A stretch of DNA of 64,000 nucleotides from the NCBI GenBank assembly GCA_018223415.1, contig JAGTTQ010000001.1, positions 2,453,865 to 2,517,864 on the forward strand, read 5' to 3'. This DNA is from Eubacteriaceae bacterium Marseille-Q4139 (GTDB lineage Bacteria > Bacillota > Clostridia > Lachnospirales > Lachnospiraceae). The notes under the pieces are model-generated. The model worked only from the letters and a program-made list of their open reading frames with translations. It searched no databases and had not been told where the DNA came from. Both the position numbers and the translations under genes were made by a program. Shown here piece after piece: positions 25,123-33,985 of the stretch. Every line of letters begins with the position of its first letter. Position 1 is the stretch's first letter.

Positions 25123-27168
25123 ATGAATTATGAAGACGAGTTAGAGCGGGTGAGAGCCCAGAGAAGCAGAAGGCGTCAGAGCCGGGCGGCCGTCGCCAGG
25201 ACAGCCGATGCGGGTCAGGCCCAAAGGCTTGGCTTTTCAGGCGGTACAGAGACCGCCGGCCGTTCCCGGTCGAGAAAGAATTCTGCGGCAAGGAGTCAGG
25301 AGACGGAAGGCCAGGAGATTTGGACGTCCACGGCGGATCCCGGGAGCCGCGCCGGCAGAAGCCAGGCGTCCGGCGGCGGGATATCCGGCGGAAACGGCGG
25401 TTCCGGCTACGGCGGAAGCCATGTTTCTGGGTACCGGGGGCCGAGAAAACGGAAAAAACCGGACAACAAAAAGAAGAAAATCATTATCCGTGTTGTGATA
25501 GCCGTTGTTTTGATCCTGGCGGCTGCCGTGTTCGGAGCCTGGTACTATGTCCATTCTCTTTTTGCCGGGGCCAACGACAATGAAATCGATCCAAACAAGG
25601 TAGAGGGCAGTATCAACTTAAACCAGGAAGTCCGTGAGGAGATCGAAAAGGGCTACTGGACGTTTGCCGTGTTCGGCGTGGACTCCAGGGACGGTTCCAC
25701 GGGTTCCGGAAACCAGGCTGACGTTATCATGATTGTCAACGTGAACAGGGAGACGGGAGAAATCAAGCTGGTTTCTGTGTTCCGTGACACGTACCTGAAT
25801 ATCTCTGAGAAGAACAGCTACAATAAGATCAACGCGGCCTATGCCCAGGGCGGGCCGGAGCAGGCCATGATGGCCTTAAACAAGAACCTGGATTTAAGCA
25901 TTACCCAGTACGCGACCTTCAACTGGACGGCCGTGGCGACGGGAATCAACATCCTGGGCGGCATTGACATCGACATCAGCAAGTCCGAGTTTTACTACAT
26001 CAATGCCTTTATTACGGAGACGGTAAAGGGAACCGGCATCGGTTCCGTTCAGCTAAAGAGCGCCGGCTTAAACCACTTGGACGGCGTGCAGGCTGTGGCT
26101 TACGGACGTCTGCGTCTGATGGATACGGACTATGCCCGTACCGAGCGCCAGAGGCTTGTCATTGCAAAGGCCTTTGAGAAGGCAAAGCAGGCTGATATTG
26201 CGACACTGAACAGCCTGGTAGGCAATATGTTTGCCCTCTGTGCGACGAACATCAATGAAATAGATATCCTGAAGATGGTAGGCAACGTGAATAAATACCA
26301 TCTCGGCGAGACAATGGGCTTCCCGGCAGCGCGCGGGGAGCAGAAGATTAAAATTGGAAAGTACAATCAGGACTGCGTCATTCCGCAGACGCTTGAGAGC
26401 AATGTAAAGAGCCTTCATGAATTCCTTTACGGAGCAGAGGACTATACGCCGAGCAGTACCGTGCTTTCCATCAGCAGCAAGCTTTCGGAGATTACCGGCC
26501 TTTATAAGGAAGGACAGGAGATCGGCCATGTGCCGACAGACAAGGGATATATCCCGAAGAGTACGACGGCTGCGGCTCCGGCTACAACGGCCGCAGAGAC
26601 CGAGTCAGAGACAGAGCTTGAACAGAGCTCTGAGGGCGAGTCTTCCTCCGGCGAGTCCACAGGGGAAACCACGGAGAGCGGCGGAATTCTTCTGGGGCCG
26701 GGAGAGACGCTTCCGTCGACAGTACAGACAGACGAAAACGGAGAAATCATTGTGCCGTCAAGCCCGTATCCGGGAAGTTCGCCCGCGTATGAGCCGTCTT
26801 CGTCAGGCCAGTACAGGCCGAGCAGCCCGGCTGACATGGCGACTATGCACACGACCGAGGGCTACGGGCCAGGCTCTGACCCGACGACAGCCGCTGTGCC
26901 GGAAGCCACAACCGCCCCGTCCGGCGTGACGTCGCCGACATCGGGCTCTTCCAGCTCTGTGATTATTTCACCGACGACTGCGGCGTCTCCGACGACGTCC
27001 GCATCCCCGGCAGGACAGACGTCCCCAGCTGCGCCGACGAGTTCAGCGTCCCCGACAGCGCCCACAAGCCCGACCGCGTCCTCGCCCCAGGAGATTGTCC
27101 AGGGCAGCGGCGGCCCGGCTTCAACCGCGACCAGCGGGGCAGCCGAGGTGCCTGGAGCAGGAGCATAA
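25123..27168 (+). CDS. LytR-CpsA-Psr family ligase with long low-complexity ends
   Basis: 681 residues. A basic, Arg/Ser/Gly-rich cytoplasmic region (1-115) precedes one membrane helix (about 119-147). The LCP domain at about 180-385 shows F-G-V-D-S-R-D, A-D-V-I-M-I-V, S-V-F-R-D-T-Y and Y-A-R-T-E-R-Q-R, with the Arg and Asp residues that bind pyrophosphate-linked lipid. The last 220 residues are a Ser/Thr/Pro/Ala/Glu-rich, probably wall-spanning or glycosylated tail with many short S-P-T/A-S-P-T repeats. LCP enzymes attach polymers from undecaprenyl pyrophosphate to peptidoglycan, fitting the end of a glycan cluster. A strong terminator follows. Confidence 0.92.
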   Translation: MNYEDELERVRAQRSRRRQSRAAVARTADAGQAQRLGFSGGTETAGRSRSRKNSAARSQETEGQEIWTSTADPGSRAGRSQASGGGISGGNGGSGYGGSHVSGYRGPRKRKKPDNKKKKIIIRVVIAVVLILAAAVFGAWYYVHSLFAGANDNEIDPNKVEGSINLNQEVREEIEKGYWTFAVFGVDSRDGSTGSGNQADVIMIVNVNRETGEIKLVSVFRDTYLNISEKNSYNKINAAYAQGGPEQAMMALNKNLDLSITQYATFNWTAVATGINILGGIDIDISKSEFYYINAFITETVKGTGIGSVQLKSAGLNHLDGVQAVAYGRLRLMDTDYARTERQRLVIAKAFEKAKQADIATLNSLVGNMFALCATNINEIDILKMVGNVNKYHLGETMGFPAARGEQKIKIGKYNQDCVIPQTLESNVKSLHEFLYGAEDYTPSSTVLSISSKLSEITGLYKEGQEIGHVPTDKGYIPKSTTAAAPATTAAETESETELEQSSEGESSSGESTGETTESGGILLGPGETLPSTVQTDENGEIIVPSSPYPGSSPAYEPSSSGQYRPSSPADMATMHTTEGYGPGSDPTTAAVPEATTAPSGVTSPTSGSSSSVIISPTTAASPTTSASPAGQTSPAAPTSSASPTAPTSPTASSPQEIVQGSGGPASTATSGAAEVPGAGA

Positions 27169-27191
27169 AAAGTGAATCGAAAAGAAAGAGA

Positions 27192-27241
27192 AACCTGAAT
27201 GGAGCCGGATCGTGAGAGATCCGGCTTTATTCAGGTTTTTT
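27192..27241 (+). terminator. Terminator of the glycan cluster
   Basis: Two stacked perfect stems (AACCTGAAT with ATTCAGGTT, and AGCCGGATC with GATCCGGCT) are followed by a run of T. Confidence 0.95.
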
Positions 27242-27322
27242 CTGTCCCTCCCGGAACGGATGAATGAAAAGGGAAGATCGGCAATAGGATGGTTATAGCA
27301 GAGTTTCAGAGAGGGGGATCTT

Positions 27323-27490
27323 ATGTCAGACGATATCAGAATGCCAGGCAGGAGGAAATGCGCCGTGAGAGCCATGGAAGGCCCAACAGCCGCCATCACA
27401 GCCGGAGCCTGCGGATTTCGCATGGAAAGCGATGTCCTGGAGGCGACAGCAGGAAAGGGGGAAATGATATGGCAGATGCGTTTACACTGA
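27323..27490 (+). CDS. Possible 55-residue ORF overlapping the transporter start
   Basis: An ATG at 27323 with AGAGGGGGA upstream opens a 55-codon frame that ends inside the next gene (22-base overlap). The product contains A-I-T-A-G-A-C-G-F-R followed by a polar stretch. From memory, A-G-x-C-G-F is the N-terminal signature of a small Cys-containing family annotated DUF6951, whose members are about twice this length; if so this is a shortened or decayed copy. It may instead be a leader that couples translation to the transporter gene. Low confidence as a protein, fair confidence as a translated frame. Confidence 0.35.
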   Translation: MSDDIRMPGRRKCAVRAMEGPTAAITAGACGFRMESDVLEATAGKGEMIWQMRLH

Positions 27491-28830
27491 CCGATTTTTT
27501 GATTGATATCAGCAAGGTAAGTTTCCTGTGCATGCTGGCATTCCTGATCCGGCCGCATTTGAAATTTGCCCACAAATTTTATTTTAACATCGGGTTAATT
27601 GCCGGAGTAATCGGCCTGCTCCTCGGTGAACAGGTTCTGGGCCGGTTTTCGCCGGTCTGTCTCACCTTTTCAAGCGGCTTTTCCCAGTGGTCGAATTTCC
27701 TTCTGGTTATTATTTTTGCCAGCACTTTTCTGGGATCCGCCGGCGCCGGAAACTTTGGACGTGACATTTTATGCACGACATGTCTGACCGGCTCCATTTT
27801 CATGATGCAGGTCATTGTCGGTATCCTGATTGCCGTTGGACTGTCGTTCTTCATGAAAGATCTTCCCATTGCCGTCGGACTTCTTCCCGTATCCGGTTTT
27901 TATGGCGGACAGTCATCGGCAGCGATCATGGGAGGCGTATTTGCGACGGAAGGCTGGGAGGACGCCCTGGCTATCGGCATCGTCTACGCCACCATCGGCA
28001 TGTATGTGGCTCTGGTCTGCGGCATGTGGTTTGTAAACTGGGGAATCCGGAAGGGGTATTCCATCCGGAAGGCACACAATGAAAATGACCGGATACAGAG
28101 TGAAATCACAGGTCTTTTGGCACCGGAAGAAAGAAAACCCATTGCCAGAGCCATCACCAATTCCGGCGTCATGAGCCCTCTGGCCTTTCAGATCATGATT
28201 ATCGGCCTTGTGATCGGAATTTCCAATATTTTCCGGGAGGCCATGATTGCTGTTTTCCCATTCTGGGAAAGAATCCCGCTCCATACCAACTGTCTCGTGC
28301 TCGGTGCGGTCATTGGGATTGGCCTTGGGAAGACAAAGTATAACCAGTATGTTGACCGCGGAACCATTCGTATGATTTCAGGCCTTTGCCGGGAATTTGT
28401 CGTTGTGCAGGCTGTCGCCACCCTGCGGCTCAGTGTTTTTGCCGATTTCTTCGTGCCGATCCTGATTTCCTCGGTCGTAATCTGTGCCCTGACGGCGTTC
28501 ATGGCAATCTTCCTTTCAAAAAGATGGTACACCGAGAACTGGTTCGAGTTTGCATCCGGCATTTTCGGACAGTGCACCGGCTCTCTGACAACTGGTCTCG
28601 TCCTCATCAACATTATGGATCCGGAAGGCGATACACTGGCAGCGGAAGGCGTCTCCGGCTCCAGTACCATCGGCTCCTTCTGGCAGCAGCCGTATAATAC
28701 CATCGGCGCCATCGCCATGATGTCGGCTCCCTTTGCCGTCCTTGGAGTTACTGGTGTAATCTTTGTTGTCCTGCTGGCAGCCGGCTTCCTGATTTTTGGG
28801 CGGCACGCGGCGAAGCAGAGGGCTTTATAG
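27469..28830 (+). CDS. GltS-related sodium/glutamate symporter family protein
   Basis: 453 residues from the ATG at 27469, preceded by AAAGGGGGA; the longer in-frame extension upstream is Arg/Ser-rich and is rejected. About eleven hydrophobic helices are visible in two halves. Short motifs such as G-L-L-P-V-S-G-F-Y-G-G-Q-S-S in the first half and G-Q-C-T-G-S-L-T-T-G-L in the second match the re-entrant loop glycine-serine motifs of GltS-like carriers. It diverges clearly from the canonical GltS at 39957-41168, so the substrate may differ (another dicarboxylate or amino acid). Confidence 0.75.
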   Translation: MADAFTLTDFLIDISKVSFLCMLAFLIRPHLKFAHKFYFNIGLIAGVIGLLLGEQVLGRFSPVCLTFSSGFSQWSNFLLVIIFASTFLGSAGAGNFGRDILCTTCLTGSIFMMQVIVGILIAVGLSFFMKDLPIAVGLLPVSGFYGGQSSAAIMGGVFATEGWEDALAIGIVYATIGMYVALVCGMWFVNWGIRKGYSIRKAHNENDRIQSEITGLLAPEERKPIARAITNSGVMSPLAFQIMIIGLVIGISNIFREAMIAVFPFWERIPLHTNCLVLGAVIGIGLGKTKYNQYVDRGTIRMISGLCREFVVVQAVATLRLSVFADFFVPILISSVVICALTAFMAIFLSKRWYTENWFEFASGIFGQCTGSLTTGLVLINIMDPEGDTLAAEGVSGSSTIGSFWQQPYNTIGAIAMMSAPFAVLGVTGVIFVVLLAAGFLIFGRHAAKQRAL

Positions 28831-28888
28831 AAGGGGAAGAAGCAAAAGTGCCGGAAGTGCAGAAGTGCGAGGGCCGCAGAATACAAAA

Positions 28889-28922
28889 AGGGGCTGCCAA
28901 ATTCATGGCAGCCTCTCTTTTC
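28889..28922. terminator. Bidirectional terminator
   Basis: GGCTGCCA pairs with TGGCAGCC around AATTCA, with TCTCTTTT after it and AAAAAG before it, between the convergent transporter and wall-protein genes. Confidence 0.85.
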
Positions 28923-28929
28923 CCATCCA

Positions 28930-30321
28930 TCAATCTTCCGTATAACGGTCATACCCTGTATAGGTCACGCGTCCCTCGGAGTCAGTGCAGTAGTAGACGC
29001 CGTCGGAGTCGGTCACGTTTTTCTTTTTCTTGGCCAGAAGCCCGCTGGTATTCACCAGGTACTCTGTCCCGTCATGGACGACGATTTCGTACTTGGTGCC
29101 GGATTCGGCCCTGAGCCGGCGGCCGTTGTCGTAGATGTAGTTGCCGTCTACGCCGTCGATGCCGCGTCCCTTATCGCTTCCCGACGATTTGAAGGCGTAG
29201 GTGTATGTATTGCCGTCCAGGTCAATGGTGGCGTTTCCGGTCTTGACGCGTCCGTTGTTTTCGTCCATGTAATAGACGCCCCAATCGTCCTCGTCGTCGC
29301 CGGGAAGGTCGTCCTCGGACTCGATGTCGTCGTATGCGAGAATCTCCTTGTTTTCCACCCTCATTTTCTTAAGGCCGGTCATCAGCTCGCCGTACTCGTT
29401 GAAGGCATAGACATCACCGCTGATGGTCTTTATCTGGCTGACAGCCAGATCCCCGTCGCTTGCCGCATAGAACCAATAGCTGGTGCCGTCAGAATAGCCT
29501 TCGGAGTCCATGTCCTCGTCGGGAACGGCCTCGAACCAGCCTGTCCGCAGGGAGCAGTCTTCCTCGTCGCCGTAGTAATGCCAGTGCTCGTCGCCGTCCT
29601 CCTGAACCCATCCGGTCTGGGCAGCGCCGTGCTCGTTAAAGTAATATTTCTTCCCGTTGATGGTTTCCTGGTCGCTCGTTTTCTTCTTTCCGGCTGCGGA
29701 GAAGTAGAACCAGTAGGACGGTTCAATATCGTCTTCATTGTCATAATCCTGAACGCTCGTATAGAGCCAGTTATTTACGATGAGAGCGCCGCCGTTGTTG
29801 TCACCGTCGCCGTAGTAGAGGGCGTCCTGCCATGCGCTTTCATCGGTGAGGGCCTCGCCGGACTCGCTGATCCAGCCGGTCAGCATCCTGCCGTACTCGT
29901 CAAAGACATATTTCTTCCCGCCGATCTCTTCAACGGCCGCTTTGCCGTTTTTGCTGCGGTACGCCCTTCCGTCGCTGCCGAAATAGTACCAGTTCACATC
30001 GTTCGGAACTGAACTGCTCTGCTGGGAGGTATTCTCCAGCTCCCGCCACTCGTTTTTCACCATGGCACCGGAGGAGTTTACATAATAGTAGTTTTCATTG
30101 ATTTCGAGAAGTCTGCTGCGTACCATGTAGCCGTCGCTTCCAAGATAATAGCTGTGCCCGCCGTCTTCCTTCCAGCCATCCTTAAAAAATTCGCCGTTGT
30201 TCAGCGTATAGACCCACTCGCCGTTGTCCATGGTCCAGTCGGCAAGGGAGGTAAAGGCGGTTCCCAGTGTCATGAGTGCAGAAACGCCGATCACTGCGGC
30301 CCCGATCATTCGTTTTTTCAT
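28930..30321 (-). CDS. Secreted cell-wall-binding repeat protein (paralogue)
   Basis: 463 residues. The signal peptide (M-K-K-R-M-I-G-A-A-V, hydrophobic core, S-L-A-D) leads into about ten choline-binding-type repeats rich in Trp, Tyr and Gly (W-Y-Y-F-G-S-D-G-R-A-Y and the like). Many repeats carry acidic insertions (D-N-E-D-D-I-E-P-S and similar). No catalytic domain is visible. It is a paralogue of the protein at 14452-15789, sharing the layout of the C-terminal region (N-x-Y-I-Y-D-N-G-R-R, E-Y-L-V-N-T-S-G). Likely a surface protein held non-covalently to wall polymers. Confidence 0.9.
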   Translation of the reverse strand: MKKRMIGAAVIGVSALMTLGTAFTSLADWTMDNGEWVYTLNNGEFFKDGWKEDGGHSYYLGSDGYMVRSRLLEINENYYYVNSSGAMVKNEWRELENTSQQSSSVPNDVNWYYFGSDGRAYRSKNGKAAVEEIGGKKYVFDEYGRMLTGWISESGEALTDESAWQDALYYGDGDNNGGALIVNNWLYTSVQDYDNEDDIEPSYWFYFSAAGKKKTSDQETINGKKYYFNEHGAAQTGWVQEDGDEHWHYYGDEEDCSLRTGWFEAVPDEDMDSEGYSDGTSYWFYAASDGDLAVSQIKTISGDVYAFNEYGELMTGLKKMRVENKEILAYDDIESEDDLPGDDEDDWGVYYMDENNGRVKTGNATIDLDGNTYTYAFKSSGSDKGRGIDGVDGNYIYDNGRRLRAESGTKYEIVVHDGTEYLVNTSGLLAKKKKNVTDSDGVYYCTDSEGRVTYTGYDRYTED

Positions 30322-30444
30322 ACGTGTTAAGCCTCCTGTGAGAGAATTTTTTCATATACCCGCTTCTTATAGCATACCATTAAAGCTGCATGTAAGTCCA
30401 GCAGAATTTGGGGGAATGCCGCGAAAAACGCGTGGCTAAATAAA

Positions 30445-30473
30445 TTGTGAACAGCCTCTTTTTCTGGTATGAT
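30445..30473 (+). promoter_or_regulatory. Promoter of the M20 hydrolase gene
   Basis: TTGTGA, a 17-base spacer and TATGAT. About 100 bases of leader without strong structure follow. Confidence 0.6.
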
Positions 30474-30572
30474 AGAAAGGAAAAGGGGATTGTGGTATGG
30501 AAGAAATACTGCCATCCCATATCAGGGCTTTATGATGCGGTTTACATAAAAATAATAAAAGGGAGAAAAAAC

Positions 30573-31814
30573 ATGGAAATTCAAGAAAACCGGATAATAA
30601 CCAGAATAGAAACACTTGCAGCATTTAACATGACACCAGGAAATGGAATCACACGTTTTTCATACAGTGATCAGGACAGGCTGGCTCGAAATTATATCGA
30701 ACAGCAGTGCAGCTTGATGGGGATATCTGTCCAGACCGACCCGCTCGGAAATATCCGGGCACGATACAATGGGCAAGATAATTCGCTTCCTCCTGTTTGG
30801 ATTGGCTCTCATATTGACAGTGTCCGAAATGGAGGAAAGTACGATGGAGTTGTTGGGGTCATATCGGCTTTAGAGGTACTGAACGTCCTGTATGAGAATC
30901 AGATAACGCCTCTCAGGCCAGTGGAACTTGTTATTTTCGCAGAAGAGGAAGGCTCCAATTTTGGGACAACGATGATAGGAAGCAAAGCTATCGTTGGAAA
31001 ATGTGATGAAGAGTATCTTAAGCAGCTTACTGCGGAAACCGGGCATACCGCATATGAGATGATACAATCCTTTGGACTTGCGCCGGAACATCTGGAACAG
31101 TGCCGCATTAAGAAAGGCCAGATTCATGCCATGATCGAGATGCATGTTGAGCAGGGGGCTGTATTGGACCGGAAAGGTCTGACAATTGGCGTAGTGCAGG
31201 CAGTTGCTGGTATGCGTACCTATCGGATAGAGATTACCGGAGAATCAAATCATGCCGGAGCAACTCCGATGAATATGCGGCATGACCCTATGACAGCGGC
31301 CGCAGAGTTAATATGTGATGTTGAAAAATATGCACAGGCAGAGGTCTATGAAACAACGGTTGCGACGGTTGGCGAGATTGCATGCATTCCAAATGCGTCC
31401 AATGTCATACCGCAGAAAATACAGTTCAGCGTAGATATCCGTGACGTACAGGAAGACGGTATCGAAAGCATGGCCGATTACCTCCGGTGCAGATGTACCC
31501 AGCTGGCATGTGAAAGGGGCGTATCAATTACAATCCATGAGATAGGCAGCTCCAAATGTATTCATCTCTCTCCCCGCATTACAGGGCTGATTGAAGACGT
31601 AACCCGTCAAAAGAAATTGCCGTATCAATGCATGAACAGCGGTGCAGTCCACGATTCGGCTATGCTGACGGAAATAACAGACGTAGGTATGATATTTGTC
31701 CCGAGCGTAAACGGGAAAAGCCATAATCCGCAGGAATATACAGAAAGTACCGACATTAAACATGGTGCAGAAGTCCTTTTGGAAACCGTATGCAGGCTGA
31801 TGATGGAAAAATGA
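30573..31814 (+). CDS. M20 family Zn hydrolase, N-carbamoyl-amino acid hydrolase/allantoate amidohydrolase type
   Basis: 413 residues from the ATG at 30573 (GGGAGA upstream). Metal and active-site motifs are in order: G-S-H-I-D-S-V, G-K-Y-D-G-V-V-G-V, F-A-E-E-E-G-S-N-F, M-H-V-E-Q-G-A-V-L, N-H-A-G-A-T-P-M, G-A-V-H-D-S and G-K-S-H-N-P-Q-E-Y. These fit enzymes that cleave carbamoyl or ureido groups from amino acids or allantoate. The gene is visibly more AT-rich than its neighbours and stands alone between two promoters, suggesting acquisition. The exact substrate is unknown; no hydantoinase or uric-acid genes are nearby. Confidence 0.88.
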   Translation: MEIQENRIITRIETLAAFNMTPGNGITRFSYSDQDRLARNYIEQQCSLMGISVQTDPLGNIRARYNGQDNSLPPVWIGSHIDSVRNGGKYDGVVGVISALEVLNVLYENQITPLRPVELVIFAEEEGSNFGTTMIGSKAIVGKCDEEYLKQLTAETGHTAYEMIQSFGLAPEHLEQCRIKKGQIHAMIEMHVEQGAVLDRKGLTIGVVQAVAGMRTYRIEITGESNHAGATPMNMRHDPMTAAAELICDVEKYAQAEVYETTVATVGEIACIPNASNVIPQKIQFSVDIRDVQEDGIESMADYLRCRCTQLACERGVSITIHEIGSSKCIHLSPRITGLIEDVTRQKKLPYQCMNSGAVHDSAMLTEITDVGMIFVPSVNGKSHNPQEYTESTDIKHGAEVLLETVCRLMMEK

Positions 31815-31895
31815 TGAAAGGCATGCCTCACGGAATAAAAATGAAGCTTCCTATTCCCTGTGCAGATGTGAACATATTTTTCACAAAAATCTTTC

Positions 31896-31924
31896 TTGTT
31901 CCTGCCTTCTATTTTCGCTATAAT
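31896..31924 (+). promoter_or_regulatory. Promoter of the MoxR operon
   Basis: TTGTTC, a 17-base spacer and a perfect TATAAT lie 31 bases ahead of the moxR-like start codon. Confidence 0.75.
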
Positions 31925-31955
31925 AGAGGAAAAACGTGACAATAAGGAGAAACAT

Positions 31956-32903
31956 ATGGATTGCAGCCGATTTAAAGAAAATACGGAACGGGTGGTGGAG
32001 AGCTGTTCCCGCGTGATTGTCGGAAAGGAGAAGGCCATCCGGCTGATCTTCACAAGCTTTCTCTGTTCCGGCCATGTGCTGTTGGAGGACGTGCCGGGTA
32101 CTGGGAAGACGATGCTGCTCAGGGCATTTGCAAAGACCATCGGCAGCGGGTTCAAGCGCATCCAGTTTACGCCGGACCTGCTTCCGTCGGATCTGACAGG
32201 AATCAATTTTTACAACCAGAAAACAGGGGAATTCGAGTTCCGCCAGGGCCCGCTGTTTACGAACATTGTGCTGGCGGACGAGATCAACCGCGCCACGCCG
32301 CGGACCCAGTCCAGCCTTTTGGAGGCCATGGAGGAGGGACAAATCACCGTGGACGGCATCAGCTACCGGATGGACGAGCCGTTTTTCGTCATGGCGACGC
32401 AGAATCCCGTGGAATCCTACGGAACTTTCCCGCTCCCGGAGGCGCAGCTTGACCGGTTTTTCATGAAAATCAGCCTTGGTTACATGACGAGGGAACAGGA
32501 GCTTGCCGTCATCGCAAGGAAGCCGGCGGCCGATATTTTAGAGACGCTGACGCCGGTGATTTCGCCGGAGGAGATTGCGGCCATGAAGGCAGAATTCCCA
32601 CAGGTTGCTGTCTGTAAAGAGGTAGCCGGCTATATTATGGATCTGGTGGAAAAGACCAGGACAGAGAGCCGGTTCGTCACCGGCGTCTCGACCCGCGGCG
32701 CCATCGCCCTTTACCGCGCCTCCCAGGTGACGGCTGCCTGCGCCGGAAGGAACTTTGTGATTCCCGAGGATGTGCTGGAGACGGCGCCGTATGTCTTGAG
32801 CCACAGGATCATTTCCCGCGGCGGCGAGAGCTTCGAGGACGCCAAAAAATATCTGATGCGGCTGGCAGAGACGGTTCCTGTCCCGCTGGAGAACGTAAGA
32901 TGA
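31956..32903 (+). CDS. MoxR family AAA+ ATPase
   Basis: 315 residues from the ATG at 31956 (AAGGAGA upstream). Walker A is D-V-P-G-T-G-K-T near residue 45, Walker B is V-L-A-D-E-I-N-R, sensor 1 is M-A-T-Q-N-P and the sensor 2 region is in the C-terminal lid. MoxR ATPases act as chaperones that load cofactors or assemble complexes, nearly always with a DUF58 protein. The gene overlaps the DUF58 gene by four bases. Confidence 0.93.
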   Translation: MDCSRFKENTERVVESCSRVIVGKEKAIRLIFTSFLCSGHVLLEDVPGTGKTMLLRAFAKTIGSGFKRIQFTPDLLPSDLTGINFYNQKTGEFEFRQGPLFTNIVLADEINRATPRTQSSLLEAMEEGQITVDGISYRMDEPFFVMATQNPVESYGTFPLPEAQLDRFFMKISLGYMTREQELAVIARKPAADILETLTPVISPEEIAAMKAEFPQVAVCKEVAGYIMDLVEKTRTESRFVTGVSTRGAIALYRASQVTAACAGRNFVIPEDVLETAPYVLSHRIISRGGESFEDAKKYLMRLAETVPVPLENVR

Positions 32904-33985
32904 TACTGTTTCTTGTTCTGTTTGCGGCCGTTTTGTATGCGGCCGAAAAATATTCGCTGGTTCACGCGTTCGACAAGGTGACCGTGGAGACGGCCACGGA
33001 CCGGGTTTTGGTGGAGCCGGGAGAGGAATTTTCCTGGTTCCTCACGATTACCAACGGAAAACGGACAATGGTACCGTATTTGGGAGTAAGAGAGGCCGTC
33101 CCGGAGGGGCTGTATTTTTCGGAGACAGGAAAGCCGGTGGAGAAAAAGGATGTTTCCGGCTTAAGCTCCGTCCTCTATGTGGCGGGAAAACAGCAGGTGA
33201 AAATGGAAAGAAAGGTGGCGCTTCCCAGGCGCGGCCGGTATTTTTTCCGCGGTTCATCGGCGGAAGCCGGCGATTTCCTCGGCTTTAAAAGCATCTATGG
33301 CTACTATCCGGAACTAAAAGAGATGGTTGTGAAGCCGAAGGCGCTTCCCACGGCTTCCGTGGAGACGGTTCTTGGCGGTTTCCTCGGGGAGTATTCGGTG
33401 AAAAAAAGCCTGTTTGAGGATCCGATGATTACCATCGGCTTCCGGGAGTACACGGGAAGGGAGCCGTTCCGCTCCATAAGCTGGCTCCAGAGCGCCAAAG
33501 CCGGCCGGCTCATGGTGCGCCAGTATGACAGCACGGCAGACCTCTCCTGTACGGTTCTTCTCAACACGGACTGCGAAAATGAGGAGCGCCGGTCTGAATG
33601 GCTGGAGCTCTGCTATTCTGCGGCCAGGAACATCTGCGAGGAGCTGGAGCGGAAAAAGCTGGCCTATGATTTTAAGACCAACGGCATCATTGCCGGGGCC
33701 ATGGGAAACTGGAACCAGGTGGGCGACGGCCTCGGGGCCGGCCATCTGGAGACGGTTTTAGAGGGGCTTGGGCGCATGACCTACGGCTGCCGGGAAAGTG
33801 CTGCGGAGTTTTTCTCCAAGGCGGCCAGAGGGCTTCCGGGAAAGCGGAATTTCATTATTGTGACGCCGGGGCGGGGCCAGTCCTTTGCCGCAGGGCTTTC
33901 CTGTCTGGAGGAGGCCTCCGGCGCCAGGGCGCTTGTGTTTGATGCAGCGGAAATGGAGGGGGAACATGGCCGTCTTGATTCTTAA
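32900..33985 (+). CDS. DUF58 domain protein
   Basis: 361 residues. A hydrophobic N-terminus (M-I-L-F-L-V-L-F-A-A) probably anchors it. The DUF58 signature is in the middle: R-E-Y-T-G-R-E-P-F-R-S-I-S-W followed by G-R-L-M-V-R-Q-Y-D. The C-terminal half resembles a von Willebrand A-like fold. It is the usual partner of MoxR, of unknown molecular function. It overlaps the next gene by 20 bases. Confidence 0.9.
   Translation: MILFLVLFAAVLYAAEKYSLVHAFDKVTVETATDRVLVEPGEEFSWFLTITNGKRTMVPYLGVREAVPEGLYFSETGKPVEKKDVSGLSSVLYVAGKQQVKMERKVALPRRGRYFFRGSSAEAGDFLGFKSIYGYYPELKEMVVKPKALPTASVETVLGGFLGEYSVKKSLFEDPMITIGFREYTGREPFRSISWLQSAKAGRLMVRQYDSTADLSCTVLLNTDCENEERRSEWLELCYSAARNICEELERKKLAYDFKTNGIIAGAMGNWNQVGDGLGAGHLETVLEGLGRMTYGCRESAAEFFSKAARGLPGKRNFIIVTPGRGQSFAAGLSCLEEASGARALVFDAAEMEGEHGRLDS

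Noticed and set aside
27289..27468. 60-residue N-terminal extension of the GltS-like transporter
   Set aside because: The extension is Arg/Ser-rich and unlike the family, and a strong ribosome binding site precedes the ATG at 27469.
29074..30012. Plus-strand ORF (312 codons) opposite the wall-binding repeat protein
   Set aside because: It arises from repetitive codons of the repeat protein read in antisense. The real gene has a signal peptide, repeats and a ribosome binding site.
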